Counted from the stretch's first letter, positions 33,736 through 43,572 are shown. The stretch is DNA of 64,000 bases from Bordetella genomosp. 8 (GCF_002119685.1 NZ_CP021108.1:5022001-5086000); one strand, 5' to 3'. The notes: a model not told the origin generated them from the sequence alone. Program-made: numbers and translations.

Positions 33736-36575
33736 ACACAACGACCAAGAACCCGCTGGTCCGGCTGGCGGAAGCCGGACAGGCCATCTGGCTGGATTTC
33801 CTGAGCCGTGAATTCCTGGCGCAGGGCGGCCTGGACAAGCTGGTGCGCGAGGACAGCCTGACCGGCGTCACCTCCAACCCGTCCATCTTCGAAAAGGCGA
33901 TGGGCCATGGGGAATCCTACGACGAGCAGCTGCACGCCATCCTGTACCAGGCCGATGCCGAGCCCGGCGACGTCTACGAGCAACTGGCGGTGCGCGATAT
34001 CCAGCACGCCGCCGACGCGCTGCGGCCGGTGTACGACCGCCTGAACGGCAAGGACGGCTACGTCAGCCTGGAAGTCTCGCCCTACCTGGCCTACGACACC
34101 GAAGGCACCCTGAACGAAGCGCGCCGCCTGTGGAAGGCGGTGGACCGGCCCAACCTGATGATCAAGGTGCCGGGAACGCCGCAAGGCGTGCCGGCCATCC
34201 GCCAGCTGATCGAGGACGGCATCAACGTCAACGTCACGCTGCTGTTCTCGCGCGACGCCTACCGCGCGGTGGCGCTGGCCTATATCGACGGCCTGGAAGC
34301 CCGCGCCAAGGCCGGCAAGCCGGTGGACAGGCTGGCCAGCGTGGCCAGCTTCTTCATCAGCCGTATCGATAGCCGCATCGACAAGAACATCGACGAAGCC
34401 CTGAAAAACCCGGGCGCCGACGGCGACCGCCTGAACGCGCTCAAGGGCAAGATCGCCATCGCCAACGCCAAGCTGGCCTACCAGGACTACCTGGGACTGA
34501 TCGGCGAGGACCGCTGGAAGGCGCTGGCGCAGAAAGGCGCGCATCCGCAACGCCTGCTGTGGGCCTCCACCGGCACCAAGAATCCCGCCTATCCGGCCAC
34601 GCTGTATGTCGACGAACTGATCGGCCCGGATACGGTCAACACCATGCCCGCGCCCACCATGGACGCATTCCGCGAGAAAGGCACGGTCGAAACGACACTG
34701 ACGCGCGATGTCGACACGGCGCGCCGGCAGCTGGAAGACGCGCAGAAGCTGGGGCTGGACCTGGATGGCGTCACGCGCGAACTGGTGGAAGACGGCACCA
34801 GGCAGTTCTCCGACGCCTTCGACGCGCTGCTGGGCGCGGTGGCCGCCAAGCGCATGACCTACCTGGGCGAACAGGTCAACGGCGTGGCGTACGAACTGCC
34901 CAAGCCGCTGGCCGATGCCGTCGACAAGTGCCTGGACCGCGCGCGCGCCGACGGCTGGGCGCGGCGCCTGTGGCAGCATGATGCATCCATGTGGACCGGC
35001 CAGCAGGAAGACCGCTGGGTGGGCTGGCTGGCCGCCGGACAGGGCAAGCAGGTCGATGCCGACGCCGTTGCCGCGCTGGCGCGCGAGCTGCAGGCCGAAC
35101 GCTACACCCACGCCGTGCTGCTCGGCATGGGCGGCTCCAGCCTGGGACCGGAAGTGCTGGCGCAGACGCTGGGCGAATCGGGCCAGGGCCTGGCGCTGCA
35201 TGCGTTGGACTCCACCAATCCGGAAGAAATCTGCGCCGTCGAACGCGGCATCGATTTCGCGCGCACGCTGTTCATCGTATCGAGCAAGTCGGGCTCCACG
35301 CTGGAGCCGGAGATCCTTAACGCGCATTTCCACGCGGCCACCGTGGCGGCCGTCGGCCAGGAAAACGCCGGCAAGCATTTCATCGCCATCACCGACCCGG
35401 GATCGAAGCTGGAAGCGGCCGCCAAACAGGCCGGCTACCGCGCCATCTTCCATGGCGATCCGACCATCGGCGGCCGCTATTCGGTGCTGTCGGTGTTCGG
35501 CCTGGTGCCGCTGGGCGTCATGGGCCACAACGTCGCGCACTTCCTGGAGACAACCCAGACCATGGTGCGCGCCTGCGGCCCGTCGTCGCCGCCCTCGGTC
35601 AACCCGGGCGTGCGCCTGGGCGCCATCCTGGGCGAGGCCGCCCGCGCCGGCCGCGACAAGGTCACCATCTTCGCATCGCCCGCGGTCGCCAGCATCGGCT
35701 CGTGGCTGGAACAGCTGCTGGCCGAATCCACCGGCAAGCACGGCAAGGGCATCGTGCCGGTGGATCTCGAACCGATAGGCACGCCCGACGTCTACGGCCA
35801 GGACCGCGTGTTCGCCTACCTGCGCTGCGCCGAAGACGACACCACCCAGCTCGACGCCAAGGTGCAGGCCCTGGCCGCCGCCGGGCAGCCGGTCATCCGC
35901 ATCACGCTGCCGCGGCCGGCCGCCATCGGACAGGAATTCTTCCGTTGGGAAGTCGCCACCGCCATCGCCGGCGCCGTCATCGGCATCGATCCCTTCGACC
36001 AGCCCGACGTCGAAGCCAGCAAGATCAAGACGCGCGCCCTGACGGACGCCTACGAGAAAACCGGCCAGTTGCCCGCCGAGACGCCCATCGCCGAAGACGG
36101 CGAACTGGCCTTCTACGGCGACAAGTCGCTGGCCGCCGATGGCACCGTCGAAGGTGTGCTGAAGGCGCATCTGGCCCGCCTGGGCCAGGGCGACTACGCC
36201 GCGGTGCTGGCCTATGTGGCGCGCAACGCCGCGCACGAACGGCAGATCGCCGGCCTGCGCGCGACGGTGCGCGACCGCCGCAAGGTCGCCACGGTGGGCG
36301 GCTTCGGCCCTCGCTTCCTGCATTCCACCGGGCAGGCCTACAAGGGCGGCCCGAACAGCGGCGTATTCCTGCAGATCACCGCCGATCCGGCGCGCGACCT
36401 GCCCATCCCGGGGCGCAAGATCAGCTTCGGCACGGTGCAGGCGGCGCAGGCGTCCGGCGACCTGCAGGTGCTGGCCGAGCGCGGCCGGCGCTATCTGCGG
36501 GTACACATCAAGGGCGGAGACGTGGAAAGCGGCCTGGCGCGCCTGGCCAAGGCCGTCAAGCAGGTGACGAACTGA
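33732..36575 (+). CDS. tal-pgi: Bifunctional transaldolase / glucose-6-phosphate isomerase fusion
   Basis: This 947-residue protein joins two enzymes. The transaldolase part (about 1-370) has [14 protein letters not shown], and the Schiff-base Lys145 lies in NLMIKVPGT. The isomerase part (about 400-947) has [23 protein letters not shown] and a C-terminal LFLQI-like region. Fusions of this kind are known in some bacteria, including actinobacteria and proteobacteria. One polypeptide would link fructose-6-phosphate made by transaldolase to glucose-6-phosphate, recycling carbon into the oxidative pentose phosphate route. It shares ATGA with tkt. Confidence 0.94.
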   Translation: MNTTTKNPLVRLAEAGQAIWLDFLSREFLAQGGLDKLVREDSLTGVTSNPSIFEKAMGHGESYDEQLHAILYQADAEPGDVYEQLAVRDIQHAADALRPVYDRLNGKDGYVSLEVSPYLAYDTEGTLNEARRLWKAVDRPNLMIKVPGTPQGVPAIRQLIEDGINVNVTLLFSRDAYRAVALAYIDGLEARAKAGKPVDRLASVASFFISRIDSRIDKNIDEALKNPGADGDRLNALKGKIAIANAKLAYQDYLGLIGEDRWKALAQKGAHPQRLLWASTGTKNPAYPATLYVDELIGPDTVNTMPAPTMDAFREKGTVETTLTRDVDTARRQLEDAQKLGLDLDGVTRELVEDGTRQFSDAFDALLGAVAAKRMTYLGEQVNGVAYELPKPLADAVDKCLDRARADGWARRLWQHDASMWTGQQEDRWVGWLAAGQGKQVDADAVAALARELQAERYTHAVLLGMGGSSLGPEVLAQTLGESGQGLALHALDSTNPEEICAVERGIDFARTLFIVSSKSGSTLEPEILNAHFHAATVAAVGQENAGKHFIAITDPGSKLEAAAKQAGYRAIFHGDPTIGGRYSVLSVFGLVPLGVMGHNVAHFLETTQTMVRACGPSSPPSVNPGVRLGAILGEAARAGRDKVTIFASPAVASIGSWLEQLLAESTGKHGKGIVPVDLEPIGTPDVYGQDRVFAYLRCAEDDTTQLDAKVQALAAAGQPVIRITLPRPAAIGQEFFRWEVATAIAGAVIGIDPFDQPDVEASKIKTRALTDAYEKTGQLPAETPIAEDGELAFYGDKSLAADGTVEGVLKAHLARLGQGDYAAVLAYVARNAAHERQIAGLRATVRDRRKVATVGGFGPRFLHSTGQAYKGGPNSGVFLQITADPARDLPIPGRKISFGTVQAAQASGDLQVLAERGRRYLRVHIKGGDVESGLARLAKAVKQVTN

Positions 36576-36608
36576 TCCGGGCCGAGCAGGCCCTGGTTTT
36601 CCGGACCG

Positions 36609-36626
36609 GGCGCGGCTAGCCGCGCC
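36609..36626 (+). terminator. Palindromic stem-loop between tal-pgi and gnd
   Basis: ggcgcgg-ctag-ccgcgcc forms a 7-bp stem with a four-base loop, followed by ggtttattta, a weak T-rich stretch. It lies 34 bases after the tal-pgi stop and 25 bases before the gnd start. It may be a partial terminator or an mRNA-processing hairpin that sets different expression for the two halves of the operon. Confidence 0.5.
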
Positions 36627-36651
36627 GGTTTATTTACGCGGAGATTTTGCT

Positions 36652-37629
36652 ATGCAACTCGGATTGATTGGACTTGGGCGCATGGGCGCCAACATCGCGC
36701 GCCGCCTGATGCGGAACAAGCACGAAGTCATCGTGTACAACCGCAGCCTGGACAAGGTCAAGGAACTGCAGTCCGAAGGCGCGACGGGCGTCGACAACGT
36801 GGAAGCCCTGATCGCCAAGCTGGAGAAGCCCCGCGCGGTCTGGGTCATGCTCCCGGCCGGCGCCGTCACCGAACACATGATCGATACGCTGGCGGGCCTG
36901 ATGGAGCCGGGCGACATCATCATCGACGGCGGCAACACCATGTACAAGGACGATATCCGCCGCGCCAAGGCGCTGGCGGCGCGCCAGATCGAATACGTGG
37001 ACGTCGGCACCTCGGGCGGCATCTGGGGCCTGGAGCGCGGCTACTGCATGATGATCGGCGGCGAGGACAAGGTCGTGAAGCACCTGGACCCGATCTTCTC
37101 CTGCCTGGCGCCGGGACTGGGCGACATCCCCCGCACCCCGGGCCGCGAAGGCCGCGACGCGCGCGCCGAACAGGGCTACATCCATGCCGGTCCCGCCGGT
37201 TCGGGCCACTTCGTCAAGATGGTCCACAACGGCATCGAGTACGGCATCATGCAGGCCTATGCCGAAGGCTTCGACATCCTCAAGACCAAGGGCTCCGACC
37301 AGTTGCCGGAAGACCAGCGCCTGAACATCGAAGTGGCCGACGTCGCCGAGGTCTGGCGGCGCGGCAGCGTGGTTTCGTCCTGGCTGCTGGACCTGACGGC
37401 CATCGCGCTGGCCAAGGATCCCAAGCTGGCGGGCTTTTCCGGCGACGTGGCCGACAGCGGCGAAGGCCGTTGGACCATCGATGCCGCCGTCGAGCAGGCC
37501 GTGCCTGCGCCGGTGCTGGCGAGCGCCCTGTTCGCCCGCTTCCGCTCGCGCCAGGACGCCACCTTCGGCGACAAGATGCTGTCCGCGATGCGCTTCGGCT
37601 TCGGCGGCCACGTCGAGGAGAAAAAATAA
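36652..37629 (+). CDS. gnd: 6-phosphogluconate dehydrogenase, decarboxylating (short form)
   Basis: The 325-residue protein oxidises and decarboxylates 6-phosphogluconate to ribulose-5-phosphate. It has the dinucleotide motif [13 protein letters not shown] (about residues 6-18), VYNRS at the coenzyme-specificity loop, the substrate motif [12 protein letters not shown] (about 122-133) and the catalytic [19 protein letters not shown] (about 181-199). It is shorter than the 468-residue enteric enzyme and belongs to the GndA/YqeC-type short class. A CGGAG site precedes the ATG. The stop overlaps the zwf ATG by one base. Confidence 0.95.
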   Translation: MQLGLIGLGRMGANIARRLMRNKHEVIVYNRSLDKVKELQSEGATGVDNVEALIAKLEKPRAVWVMLPAGAVTEHMIDTLAGLMEPGDIIIDGGNTMYKDDIRRAKALAARQIEYVDVGTSGGIWGLERGYCMMIGGEDKVVKHLDPIFSCLAPGLGDIPRTPGREGRDARAEQGYIHAGPAGSGHFVKMVHNGIEYGIMQAYAEGFDILKTKGSDQLPEDQRLNIEVADVAEVWRRGSVVSSWLLDLTAIALAKDPKLAGFSGDVADSGEGRWTIDAAVEQAVPAPVLASALFARFRSRQDATFGDKMLSAMRFGFGGHVEEKK

Positions 37630-39164
37630 TGACGGCCGCGCAATCGACAAACCGCACCCCGCGGTCGCAGATGGCGCCGCCGGCAACCCTCTTCCTGTTC
37701 GGCGCCCATGGCGACCTGGTCAAGCGGCTGCTCGTCCCGTCGCTGTATAACCTGACGCGCGACGGCCTGGTCGGCGACGCGCTTCATATCGTCGGCGTCG
37801 ACCACAACAAGGTCAGCGACGAGGAGTACCGCGGCAAGCTGGCCGACTTCATGCAGGAAATGTCCGCCAAGCGCGGCAAGAGCGAAGGCGGCGAGCCGGC
37901 GCTGGACGACAAGCTGTGGGACGGCCTGGCGCAGCGCATCACCTACCTGGAAGGCGACTTCCTGGATGACGCGACCTACCAGGCCATCAAGCAGCGCATC
38001 GAGGCCTCCGGCACCCGCAACGCCGTGTTCTACCTGGCCACGGCGCCGCGCTTCTTCTGCGAAGTGGTCACGCGCCTGGCGCATGCCGGATTGCTGCAGG
38101 AAGGCGACGACCAGTTCCGCCGCGTCATCGTCGAAAAGCCCTTCGGCTCCGACCTGAAGACCGCGCAGGACCTGAACGCCGGCATCCTCGCCGTGATGGA
38201 CGAAAAGCAGGTCTATCGCATCGACCATTACCTGGGCAAGGAAACGGTGCAGAACATCCTGGTCAGCCGTTTTTCCAACGGCCTGTTCGAGGCGTTCTGG
38301 AACAATCATTACGTCGACCACGTGCAGATCACCGCCGCCGAAACGGTGGGCGTGGAGCAGCGCGGCAATTTCTACGAGCGCACCGGCGCGCTGCGCGACA
38401 TGGTGCCCAACCACCTGTTCCAGCTGCTGGCCATGGTCGCCATGGAGCCGCCCGCGGCCTTCGGCGCGGACGAGGTGCGCAGCGAAAAGGCCAAGGTGGT
38501 CGCGGCCATCCGCCCGCAGTCGCCGGAAGAAGCGCGGCGCAATTCGGTGCGCGGCCAGTATGCCGCCGGCGAGACCGGCGGCCAGCGCGTGCCCGGCTAT
38601 CGCGAGGAAAACCGCGTTGCGCCGGACAGCTGCACGGAAACCTTCGTCGCGCTCAAGCTGTGGGTGGACAACTGGCGCTGGGCCGGCGTGCCCTTCTACC
38701 TGCGGACCGGCAAGCGGCTGGGCGTGCGCAGCACGCAGATCGCCATCTGCTTCAAACCCGCGCCGATGTCGCCTTTCCGGGACACGCATGTGCACCGCCT
38801 GCGCCCCAATTACCTGATCATCCAGATCCAGCCCGACGAAGGCATGTGGTTCGACTTCCAGGCCAAGAAGCCCGGCACCACGCTGGAAATCGACAATATC
38901 CAGATGGGTTTCGCCTATTCGGATTTCTTCAAGATGCAGCCGTCGACGGGCTACGAAACGCTGCTGTACGACTGCATGATCGGCGACCAGACGCTGTTCC
39001 AGCGGGCGGACAACATCGAAAACGGCTGGCGCGCGGTGCAGCCTTTCCTCGACGCCTGGCACGACTGCAAGGACGTGCAGATGTATCCGGCGGGCACGGA
39101 CGGCCCCGAGGCCGCCGACGAACTGCTGCGGCGGGACGGGCGCGCATGGCACAGCCTGAAGTAG
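37629..39164 (+). CDS. zwf: Glucose-6-phosphate 1-dehydrogenase
   Basis: The 511-residue enzyme oxidises glucose-6-phosphate to 6-phosphogluconolactone with NAD(P). The coenzyme motif is FLFGAHGDLVKRLL (about residues 19-32), and the substrate and catalytic motif RIDHYLGKE carries His200. The variant GAHGDL replaces the more common GASGDL. The ATG at 37629 overlaps the gnd stop, and the 3' end overlaps the HAD phosphatase gene by 19 bases. Full length, no lesion seen. Confidence 0.96.
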   Translation: MTAAQSTNRTPRSQMAPPATLFLFGAHGDLVKRLLVPSLYNLTRDGLVGDALHIVGVDHNKVSDEEYRGKLADFMQEMSAKRGKSEGGEPALDDKLWDGLAQRITYLEGDFLDDATYQAIKQRIEASGTRNAVFYLATAPRFFCEVVTRLAHAGLLQEGDDQFRRVIVEKPFGSDLKTAQDLNAGILAVMDEKQVYRIDHYLGKETVQNILVSRFSNGLFEAFWNNHYVDHVQITAAETVGVEQRGNFYERTGALRDMVPNHLFQLLAMVAMEPPAAFGADEVRSEKAKVVAAIRPQSPEEARRNSVRGQYAAGETGGQRVPGYREENRVAPDSCTETFVALKLWVDNWRWAGVPFYLRTGKRLGVRSTQIAICFKPAPMSPFRDTHVHRLRPNYLIIQIQPDEGMWFDFQAKKPGTTLEIDNIQMGFAYSDFFKMQPSTGYETLLYDCMIGDQTLFQRADNIENGWRAVQPFLDAWHDCKDVQMYPAGTDGPEAADELLRRDGRAWHSLK

Positions 39165-39973
39165 GCCCGGGCGCCATCCGGCTGCTGGTATCGGACGTCG
39201 ACGGCACGCTGGTCCGGCCGGACAAGCAGATCAGCGCGGCCACCATCGCGGCGGTGCGCGCGCTGCGCGGCGCGGGCATCGCCTTCACGCTCGTCAGCAG
39301 CCGGCCACCGCGCGGCATGCTGCCGCTGATCCGCCTGCTGGACCTGGACGTACCGACCGCCGCCTTCAATGGCGGCGCCATCGTCGATACCGGCGGACGC
39401 ACCATCGAGTCGCATCCGCTGTCGGTGGAAAACGCCCGCATCGCCTTGGACACCTTCGCCGGCCAGCCCGTGGAAACCTGGGTATTTGCCGACGACAAAT
39501 GGCTGCTGCGCGATCCGGACGGGCCTTACGTGCCGCTCGAGCGGCACACGCTGGGCTTCGACGGCACCCTGGTCGACAGCTTCGAGCCCTACCTGGACCG
39601 CATCGGCAAGATCGTCGCCGCCAGTGCGGACGCGGACGGCCTGATCCGTCTGGAAAAGGAGATCAACCCGCGCATCGCGCCCGGCGCGCATGCCTCGCGC
39701 TCGCAGGTCTACTACCTGGACGTCAACCATGCCCGCGCCAACAAGGGTGACGCGGTGGAAGCGCTGGCACGCCACCTGGGCGTATCGCTGGCGGAAACCG
39801 CGGTGATCGGCGATGGCGACAACGACGTGCCCATGTTCCAGCGAGCCGGCCTGTCCATCGCCATGGGGCAGGCAAGCGCGCAGGTGCGGTCCCAGGCCAC
39901 GGTCACCACCGCCAGCAATGCCGACGACGGGCTGGCGGCGGCGGTGCACCGCTTCATTCTTCCCGCGGCCTGA
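39146..39973 (+). CDS. Cof-type HAD-family sugar phosphatase
   Basis: The 275-residue protein is a HAD phosphatase with a type IIB cap: motif I is VSDVDGTLV (nucleophile Asp, about residues 16-24) and the C-terminal motif IV is GDGDNDVPMF. Cof-type enzymes dephosphorylate sugar phosphates and other small phosphates with low selectivity. It starts inside the end of zwf (19-base overlap) and ends 10 bases before pgl. That placement suggests repair or removal of a phosphorylated sugar side product, but the substrate is inferred from context only. Confidence 0.88.
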   Translation: MAQPEVGPGAIRLLVSDVDGTLVRPDKQISAATIAAVRALRGAGIAFTLVSSRPPRGMLPLIRLLDLDVPTAAFNGGAIVDTGGRTIESHPLSVENARIALDTFAGQPVETWVFADDKWLLRDPDGPYVPLERHTLGFDGTLVDSFEPYLDRIGKIVAASADADGLIRLEKEINPRIAPGAHASRSQVYYLDVNHARANKGDAVEALARHLGVSLAETAVIGDGDNDVPMFQRAGLSIAMGQASAQVRSQATVTTASNADDGLAAAVHRFILPAA

Positions 39974-39982
39974 GGAGTCATC

Positions 39983-40699
39983 ATGGACAAGGAACAAAGC
40001 TGCATCTTCGAGAATACCGCCAGCCTGGTGACCCATCTTGCCGACTGGCTGACGGCGCGCATCGCGGCCTGCGACGGACGCTTCGCGCTGGCCCTGTCGG
40101 GCGGCAGCACGCCCAAGCCCCTGTATGAACTGCTGGCGCAGCCGGAACGCGCCAGCCGCATCGACTGGTCGCGCGTGCACCTGTTCTGGGGCGACGAACG
40201 TTTCGTGCCGTATGACGATCCGCAGAGCAACTACCGCATGGCCCGCCTGGCGATGATCGACCACGTGCCGATCCCGCCGGGCAACGTGCACCCCGTGCCG
40301 GCGGACGGCACCCCGGAATCGGCCGCCGCGGCTTATGCCGAGACGCTGCGCGAATACTACGGATCGGCGCGGCTGGAAGCCGGGCGCCCGCTGTTCGACG
40401 TGAATCTCCTGGGCATCGGCGACGATGGCCACACGGCCTCGCTGTTTCCTGGCGCGCCGCAGGTCGAGGACACGCGCGACTGGACCGTCGCGGTGGTGGG
40501 CGTGAAGCCGGAACCGCGCATATCGCTGACGCTGCCCGCGCTGGACAGCGCCGCCGCCGTGGTATTCCTGGCGGCGGGAGACAAGAAGCGCACCGCCGTC
40601 AGCCGCGCGCGGGCGCACGATCCCGGCGTGCCCTCCGGCCGCGTACGGCCGCAGGGCGAACTGCTGTGGTACCTGGACAGGGACGCGGCGGGCGAGTAG
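39983..40699 (+). CDS. pgl: 6-phosphogluconolactonase
   Basis: The 238-residue DevB-type lactonase hydrolyses 6-phosphogluconolactone made by Zwf. It shows LALSGGSTPKPLYELLA (about residues 35-51), HLFWGDERFVPYDDPQSNY (about 67-85) and LLGIGDDGHTASLFPG (about 137-152), all typical of the NagB-like family. An AGGAG site lies seven bases before the ATG. It is the last gene of the cluster; a perfect palindrome follows at 40717. Confidence 0.95.
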   Translation: MDKEQSCIFENTASLVTHLADWLTARIAACDGRFALALSGGSTPKPLYELLAQPERASRIDWSRVHLFWGDERFVPYDDPQSNYRMARLAMIDHVPIPPGNVHPVPADGTPESAAAAYAETLREYYGSARLEAGRPLFDVNLLGIGDDGHTASLFPGAPQVEDTRDWTVAVVGVKPEPRISLTLPALDSAAAVVFLAAGDKKRTAVSRARAHDPGVPSGRVRPQGELLWYLDRDAAGE

Positions 40700-40716
40700 C
40701 CGCGGCCGGCAACCGA

Positions 40717-40738
40717 CCCGGCCATGGCCATGGCCGGG
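40717..40738. terminator. Perfect 22-base palindrome between convergent pgl and tartrate dehydratase genes
   Basis: cccggccatgg is followed at once by its exact reverse complement ccatggccggg. It lies 18 bases after pgl and 38 bases after the end of the convergent gene. The placement suits a two-way terminator or a cruciform, but T-runs are absent on both sides. Confidence 0.45.
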
Positions 40739-40775
40739 ATGGCGGCGCCGGCGCCACGGAGCGGATGCGCGCCGC

Positions 40776-41942
40776 TCAGGCAGACAGGCGATTCATCTCC
40801 GCGTACAGGTCGCTCTTGCCCTCGAAACCGATGCCCGGCAGGTCCGGCATGGTGATGTGGCTGTTCTCCACCCGCACCCCGTCGGGGAAACCGCCGTAGG
40901 GCTGGAAGAGGTCGGGGTATGACTCGTTTCCACCCAGGCCCAATCCGGCGGCGATGTTCAGGGACATCTGGTGGCCGCCATGCGGGATGCAGCGGCTGGG
41001 CGACCAGCCGTAGCTTTTCAGCATATCCAGCGTGCGCAGGTATTCGACCAGGCCGTAGCTGAGCGCGCAGTCGAACTGCAGCCAGTCGCGGTCGGGACGC
41101 ATGCCGCCGTAGCGGATCAGGTTGCGCGCATCCTGCATGGAGAACAGGTTTTCGCCGGTGGCCATGGGCTTGTCGTAGTGCTGCGCGAGTTCGGCCTGCA
41201 GCTCGTAGTCCAGCGGGTCGCCGGCTTCCTCGTACCAGAACAGGTCGTATTGCGAGAGCGCCTTGGCATAAGCCACGGCCGTCTTCAGATCGAAGCGGCC
41301 GTTGGCGTCGACGCACAGCCGCTGGCCGTCCTGCAGCACGTCCAGCACGGCGTCGATGCGGCGCAGGTCGTCGTCCAGCGACGCGCCGCCTATCTTCATC
41401 TTGACGACCGAATAACCGCGATCCAGGTAGCCGCGCATTTCGTCCTGCAGGCTTTCCAGTCCCTTGCCGGGGTAGTAGTAGCCGCCGGCGGCGTAGACGA
41501 ACACCCTGCGTTCGGGCTTGCCGTCGCCGTAGCGCTCCGACAGCAACTGGAACAAGGGCTTGTTGGCGATCTTGGCGACCGCGTCCCACACCGCCATGTC
41601 CAGGGTGCCCATGGCAACGGAACGCTCGCCATGGCCGCCCGGCTTCTCGTTGATGAACATGCGGTCCCAGATCTTGTGCGGATCCAAATTCTGGCCGGTG
41701 GCATCCAGCAAGGCGTCGGGTTCGGCGGACAGCACGCGCGGGATGAAACGTTCGCGCATCAGCGTGCCCTGACCATAGCGGCCATTGGAATTGAAGCCGT
41801 AGCCCACCACGGGCTTGCCGTCGCGCATCACGTCGGTGATGACGGCGACCAGGCTGAGCGTCATTTTGCTGAAATCGATATAGGCATTGCGGATGGGCGA
41901 GCTGATGGGCTTGGTCTGCTCGCGGATTTCGACGATGCGCAC
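40776..41942 (-). CDS. tarD: D-tartrate dehydratase-like enolase superfamily enzyme
   Basis: The 388-residue protein closely recalls the D-tartrate dehydratase of Bradyrhizobium, which turns D-tartrate into oxaloacetate. The start MRIVEIREQTKPISSPIRNA and the loop YGFNSNGRYGQG are as I remember that family. Enolase-superfamily residues can be placed: base pair Lys181 and Lys183 (VVKMKIGG), metal ligands Asp212, Glu239 and Glu264, and His321 of HGGH. The gene is divergent from a LysR regulator across a 207-base AT-richer region. Other acid-sugar dehydratase activity remains possible. Confidence 0.85.
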   Translation of the reverse strand: MRIVEIREQTKPISSPIRNAYIDFSKMTLSLVAVITDVMRDGKPVVGYGFNSNGRYGQGTLMRERFIPRVLSAEPDALLDATGQNLDPHKIWDRMFINEKPGGHGERSVAMGTLDMAVWDAVAKIANKPLFQLLSERYGDGKPERRVFVYAAGGYYYPGKGLESLQDEMRGYLDRGYSVVKMKIGGASLDDDLRRIDAVLDVLQDGQRLCVDANGRFDLKTAVAYAKALSQYDLFWYEEAGDPLDYELQAELAQHYDKPMATGENLFSMQDARNLIRYGGMRPDRDWLQFDCALSYGLVEYLRTLDMLKSYGWSPSRCIPHGGHQMSLNIAAGLGLGGNESYPDLFQPYGGFPDGVRVENSHITMPDLPGIGFEGKSDLYAEMNRLSA

Positions 41943-41984
41943 GGGAGTCTCCTGTCTGTATGCATGGCCCGGCGGGGCATGGGG

Positions 41985-42060
41985 TCGACTAGAGATTAAC
42001 GAACTGCCGGAGTTTTTTTATTCACCAACAGGAAGATTATTATTAACTTTTGGCGAAAAC
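41985..42060. promoter_or_regulatory. AT-rich divergent promoter region of the tartrate dehydratase and LysR genes
   Basis: This is the most AT-rich stretch nearby, with ttaac repeats at both ends (41997 and 42053 areas), a run of seven T and gattattattaac. LysR regulators usually bind such regions between divergent genes. No single operator can be fixed. Confidence 0.45.
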
Positions 42061-42149
42061 CGGATGCTGGATGGAGGGCATGGATGCGCCCCGGCGCCAG
42101 GCGCCGGACGCTGCACGCCGGATAACGGCCCGAACGGGAGCGCGCACGC

Positions 42150-43100
42150 ATGAAATCCGACATTGCCTCCGAGCTGATGTTCTTCGTCCTGCTGGCCAAG
42201 CACGGCAACCTGTCGGCCACCGCGCGCGAACTCGACATGACGCCGCCGGCCGCCACCAAACGCCTGGCCCAGCTGGAGCAGCGCCTGGGCGTACGCCTGG
42301 TGAATCGCACGACGCGGCGCGCCAGCCTGACCAGCGAAGGCGAAACCTATCTGCGCCACGCCAGCCGTATCCTGGCCGACATCCGCGAGATGGAAGACCA
42401 GGTCACCAGCAGCCGTGCCGAACCGCGCGGCGTGCTGCGCGTCAACGCCACCCTGGGCTTCGGCCGCACCGTGATCGCCCCGCTCGTGTCCGACTACGCC
42501 CGCCTGCACCCCGACGTCGAGGTCCGGCTGGAAGTCACCGACCGCCCCGTGGACCTGGTGGAACAGGGCCTGGACCTGGCGGTGCGCTTCGGTACGCTGC
42601 CCGACAGCCGCCTCAGCGCGCGCCGCCTGCAAAGCAACCGCCGCTTCCTATGCGCCTCGCCCGCCTACCTGGCCCGCCATGGTGCGCCGCAGCGCCCCGC
42701 CGACCTGGCGGCGCACCGTTGCATCATCCACAGGCAGAATGACGAGGCCTATGGCGTCTGGCGCTTCACACGCAATCGGGAAACCCAGGCGATCAAGGTC
42801 GGCGGCACGCTGGCCAGCAACGACGGCGACATCGTGCTGGGCTGGGCGCTGGACGGCCACGGCATCCTGATCCGCTCGGAATGGGACCTGGCCAAATACC
42901 TGGAGACAGGCCGCCTGCGCCGGCTGCTGCCGGCCTACACGCTGCCTTCGGCCGACCTGTTCGTGTACTACCCGGCCAGCCGCCATCTGTCCGCCCGGGT
43001 GCGGACCTTCATTGATTTTCTGGCGGCGCATTTCCAGGCGCCTGCGGGACGTCCGGCGGCAACGCCTGGCGGTCGTAGGGCAAGGCCTCCGTCAGCCTGA
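42150..43100 (+). CDS. LysR-family regulator, likely controls the divergent tartrate dehydratase gene
   Basis: The 316-residue protein has the LysR winged helix at about residues 5-65 (GNLSATARELDMTPPAATKRLAQLE) and a periplasmic-binding-like effector domain. It fits the TtdR/DmlR-like group by general pattern (RLVNRTTRR, YLRHASRIL). Divergence from the tarD-like gene suggests that it activates that gene in response to the substrate. Its last 92 bases overlap the convergent ASCH-like gene. Confidence 0.92.
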   Translation: MKSDIASELMFFVLLAKHGNLSATARELDMTPPAATKRLAQLEQRLGVRLVNRTTRRASLTSEGETYLRHASRILADIREMEDQVTSSRAEPRGVLRVNATLGFGRTVIAPLVSDYARLHPDVEVRLEVTDRPVDLVEQGLDLAVRFGTLPDSRLSARRLQSNRRFLCASPAYLARHGAPQRPADLAAHRCIIHRQNDEAYGVWRFTRNRETQAIKVGGTLASNDGDIVLGWALDGHGILIRSEWDLAKYLETGRLRRLLPAYTLPSADLFVYYPASRHLSARVRTFIDFLAAHFQAPAGRPAATPGGRRARPPSA

Positions 43101-43572
43101 ATTCCAGGGCCCAGACCCAGGGATTCACCGCCCAGGCGCGCGCGCCATTGGTTTCGCACCAGGCCACCGCGAATATGGATTTCAAGGGCATGCCCGGCAG
43201 GAAGCCGCCGCGCGCGCTCTGGCCTTCGGCACAGCCTTCGGCGACGACGTCGGCCTCGCTGATATCCTGCAGCCGCTGGATGCGCACGCCCACCAGGGTT
43301 ACCACCCCGAAGGCGGTGCCTGCATCGTCGTACACCCGGATGCTCTGGCCCGGTTCACCGTATGGACACACCATGCGGCGTATCCGTCGGCGCGAAGGCG
43401 TCGGCGGCGGCTCTTCCACCGCCATCCACTTGCCGCCCGGGCCGATTTCCCGCAGCCAGCTGACCGTGTTGTCGGGCGGCTGCGGCTTGAGTATCCGACG
43501 CGCCTGGACCTTCCTGCCGGCCAGGACATCGTCGATCACGTTGCGATCGAATCTTAGCGGTTGCGCTTTCAT
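43009..43572 (-). CDS. ASCH-like domain protein, phage-type
   Basis: The 187-residue protein resembles hypothetical proteins common in phages and prophages. It has RFDRNVIDDVLAGRKVQARR near the N-terminus, a CPYGEPGQSIRVYDD segment (about residues 69-83) and a C-terminal RIQRLQDISEADVVAEG. ASCH folds are RNA-binding or nucleoside-processing domains; the activity here is unknown. It stands alone without other phage genes and overlaps the end of the convergent LysR gene by 92 bases. Composition resembles its neighbours. Confidence 0.65.
   Translation of the reverse strand: MKAQPLRFDRNVIDDVLAGRKVQARRILKPQPPDNTVSWLREIGPGGKWMAVEEPPPTPSRRRIRRMVCPYGEPGQSIRVYDDAGTAFGVVTLVGVRIQRLQDISEADVVAEGCAEGQSARGGFLPGMPLKSIFAVAWCETNGARAWAVNPWVWALEFRLTEALPYDRQALPPDVPQAPGNAPPENQ

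Noticed and set aside
31423..36506. Two very long minus-strand open frames opposite tkt and tal-pgi
   Set aside because: Both are antisense shadows; the plus strand carries full catalytic motifs of known enzymes.
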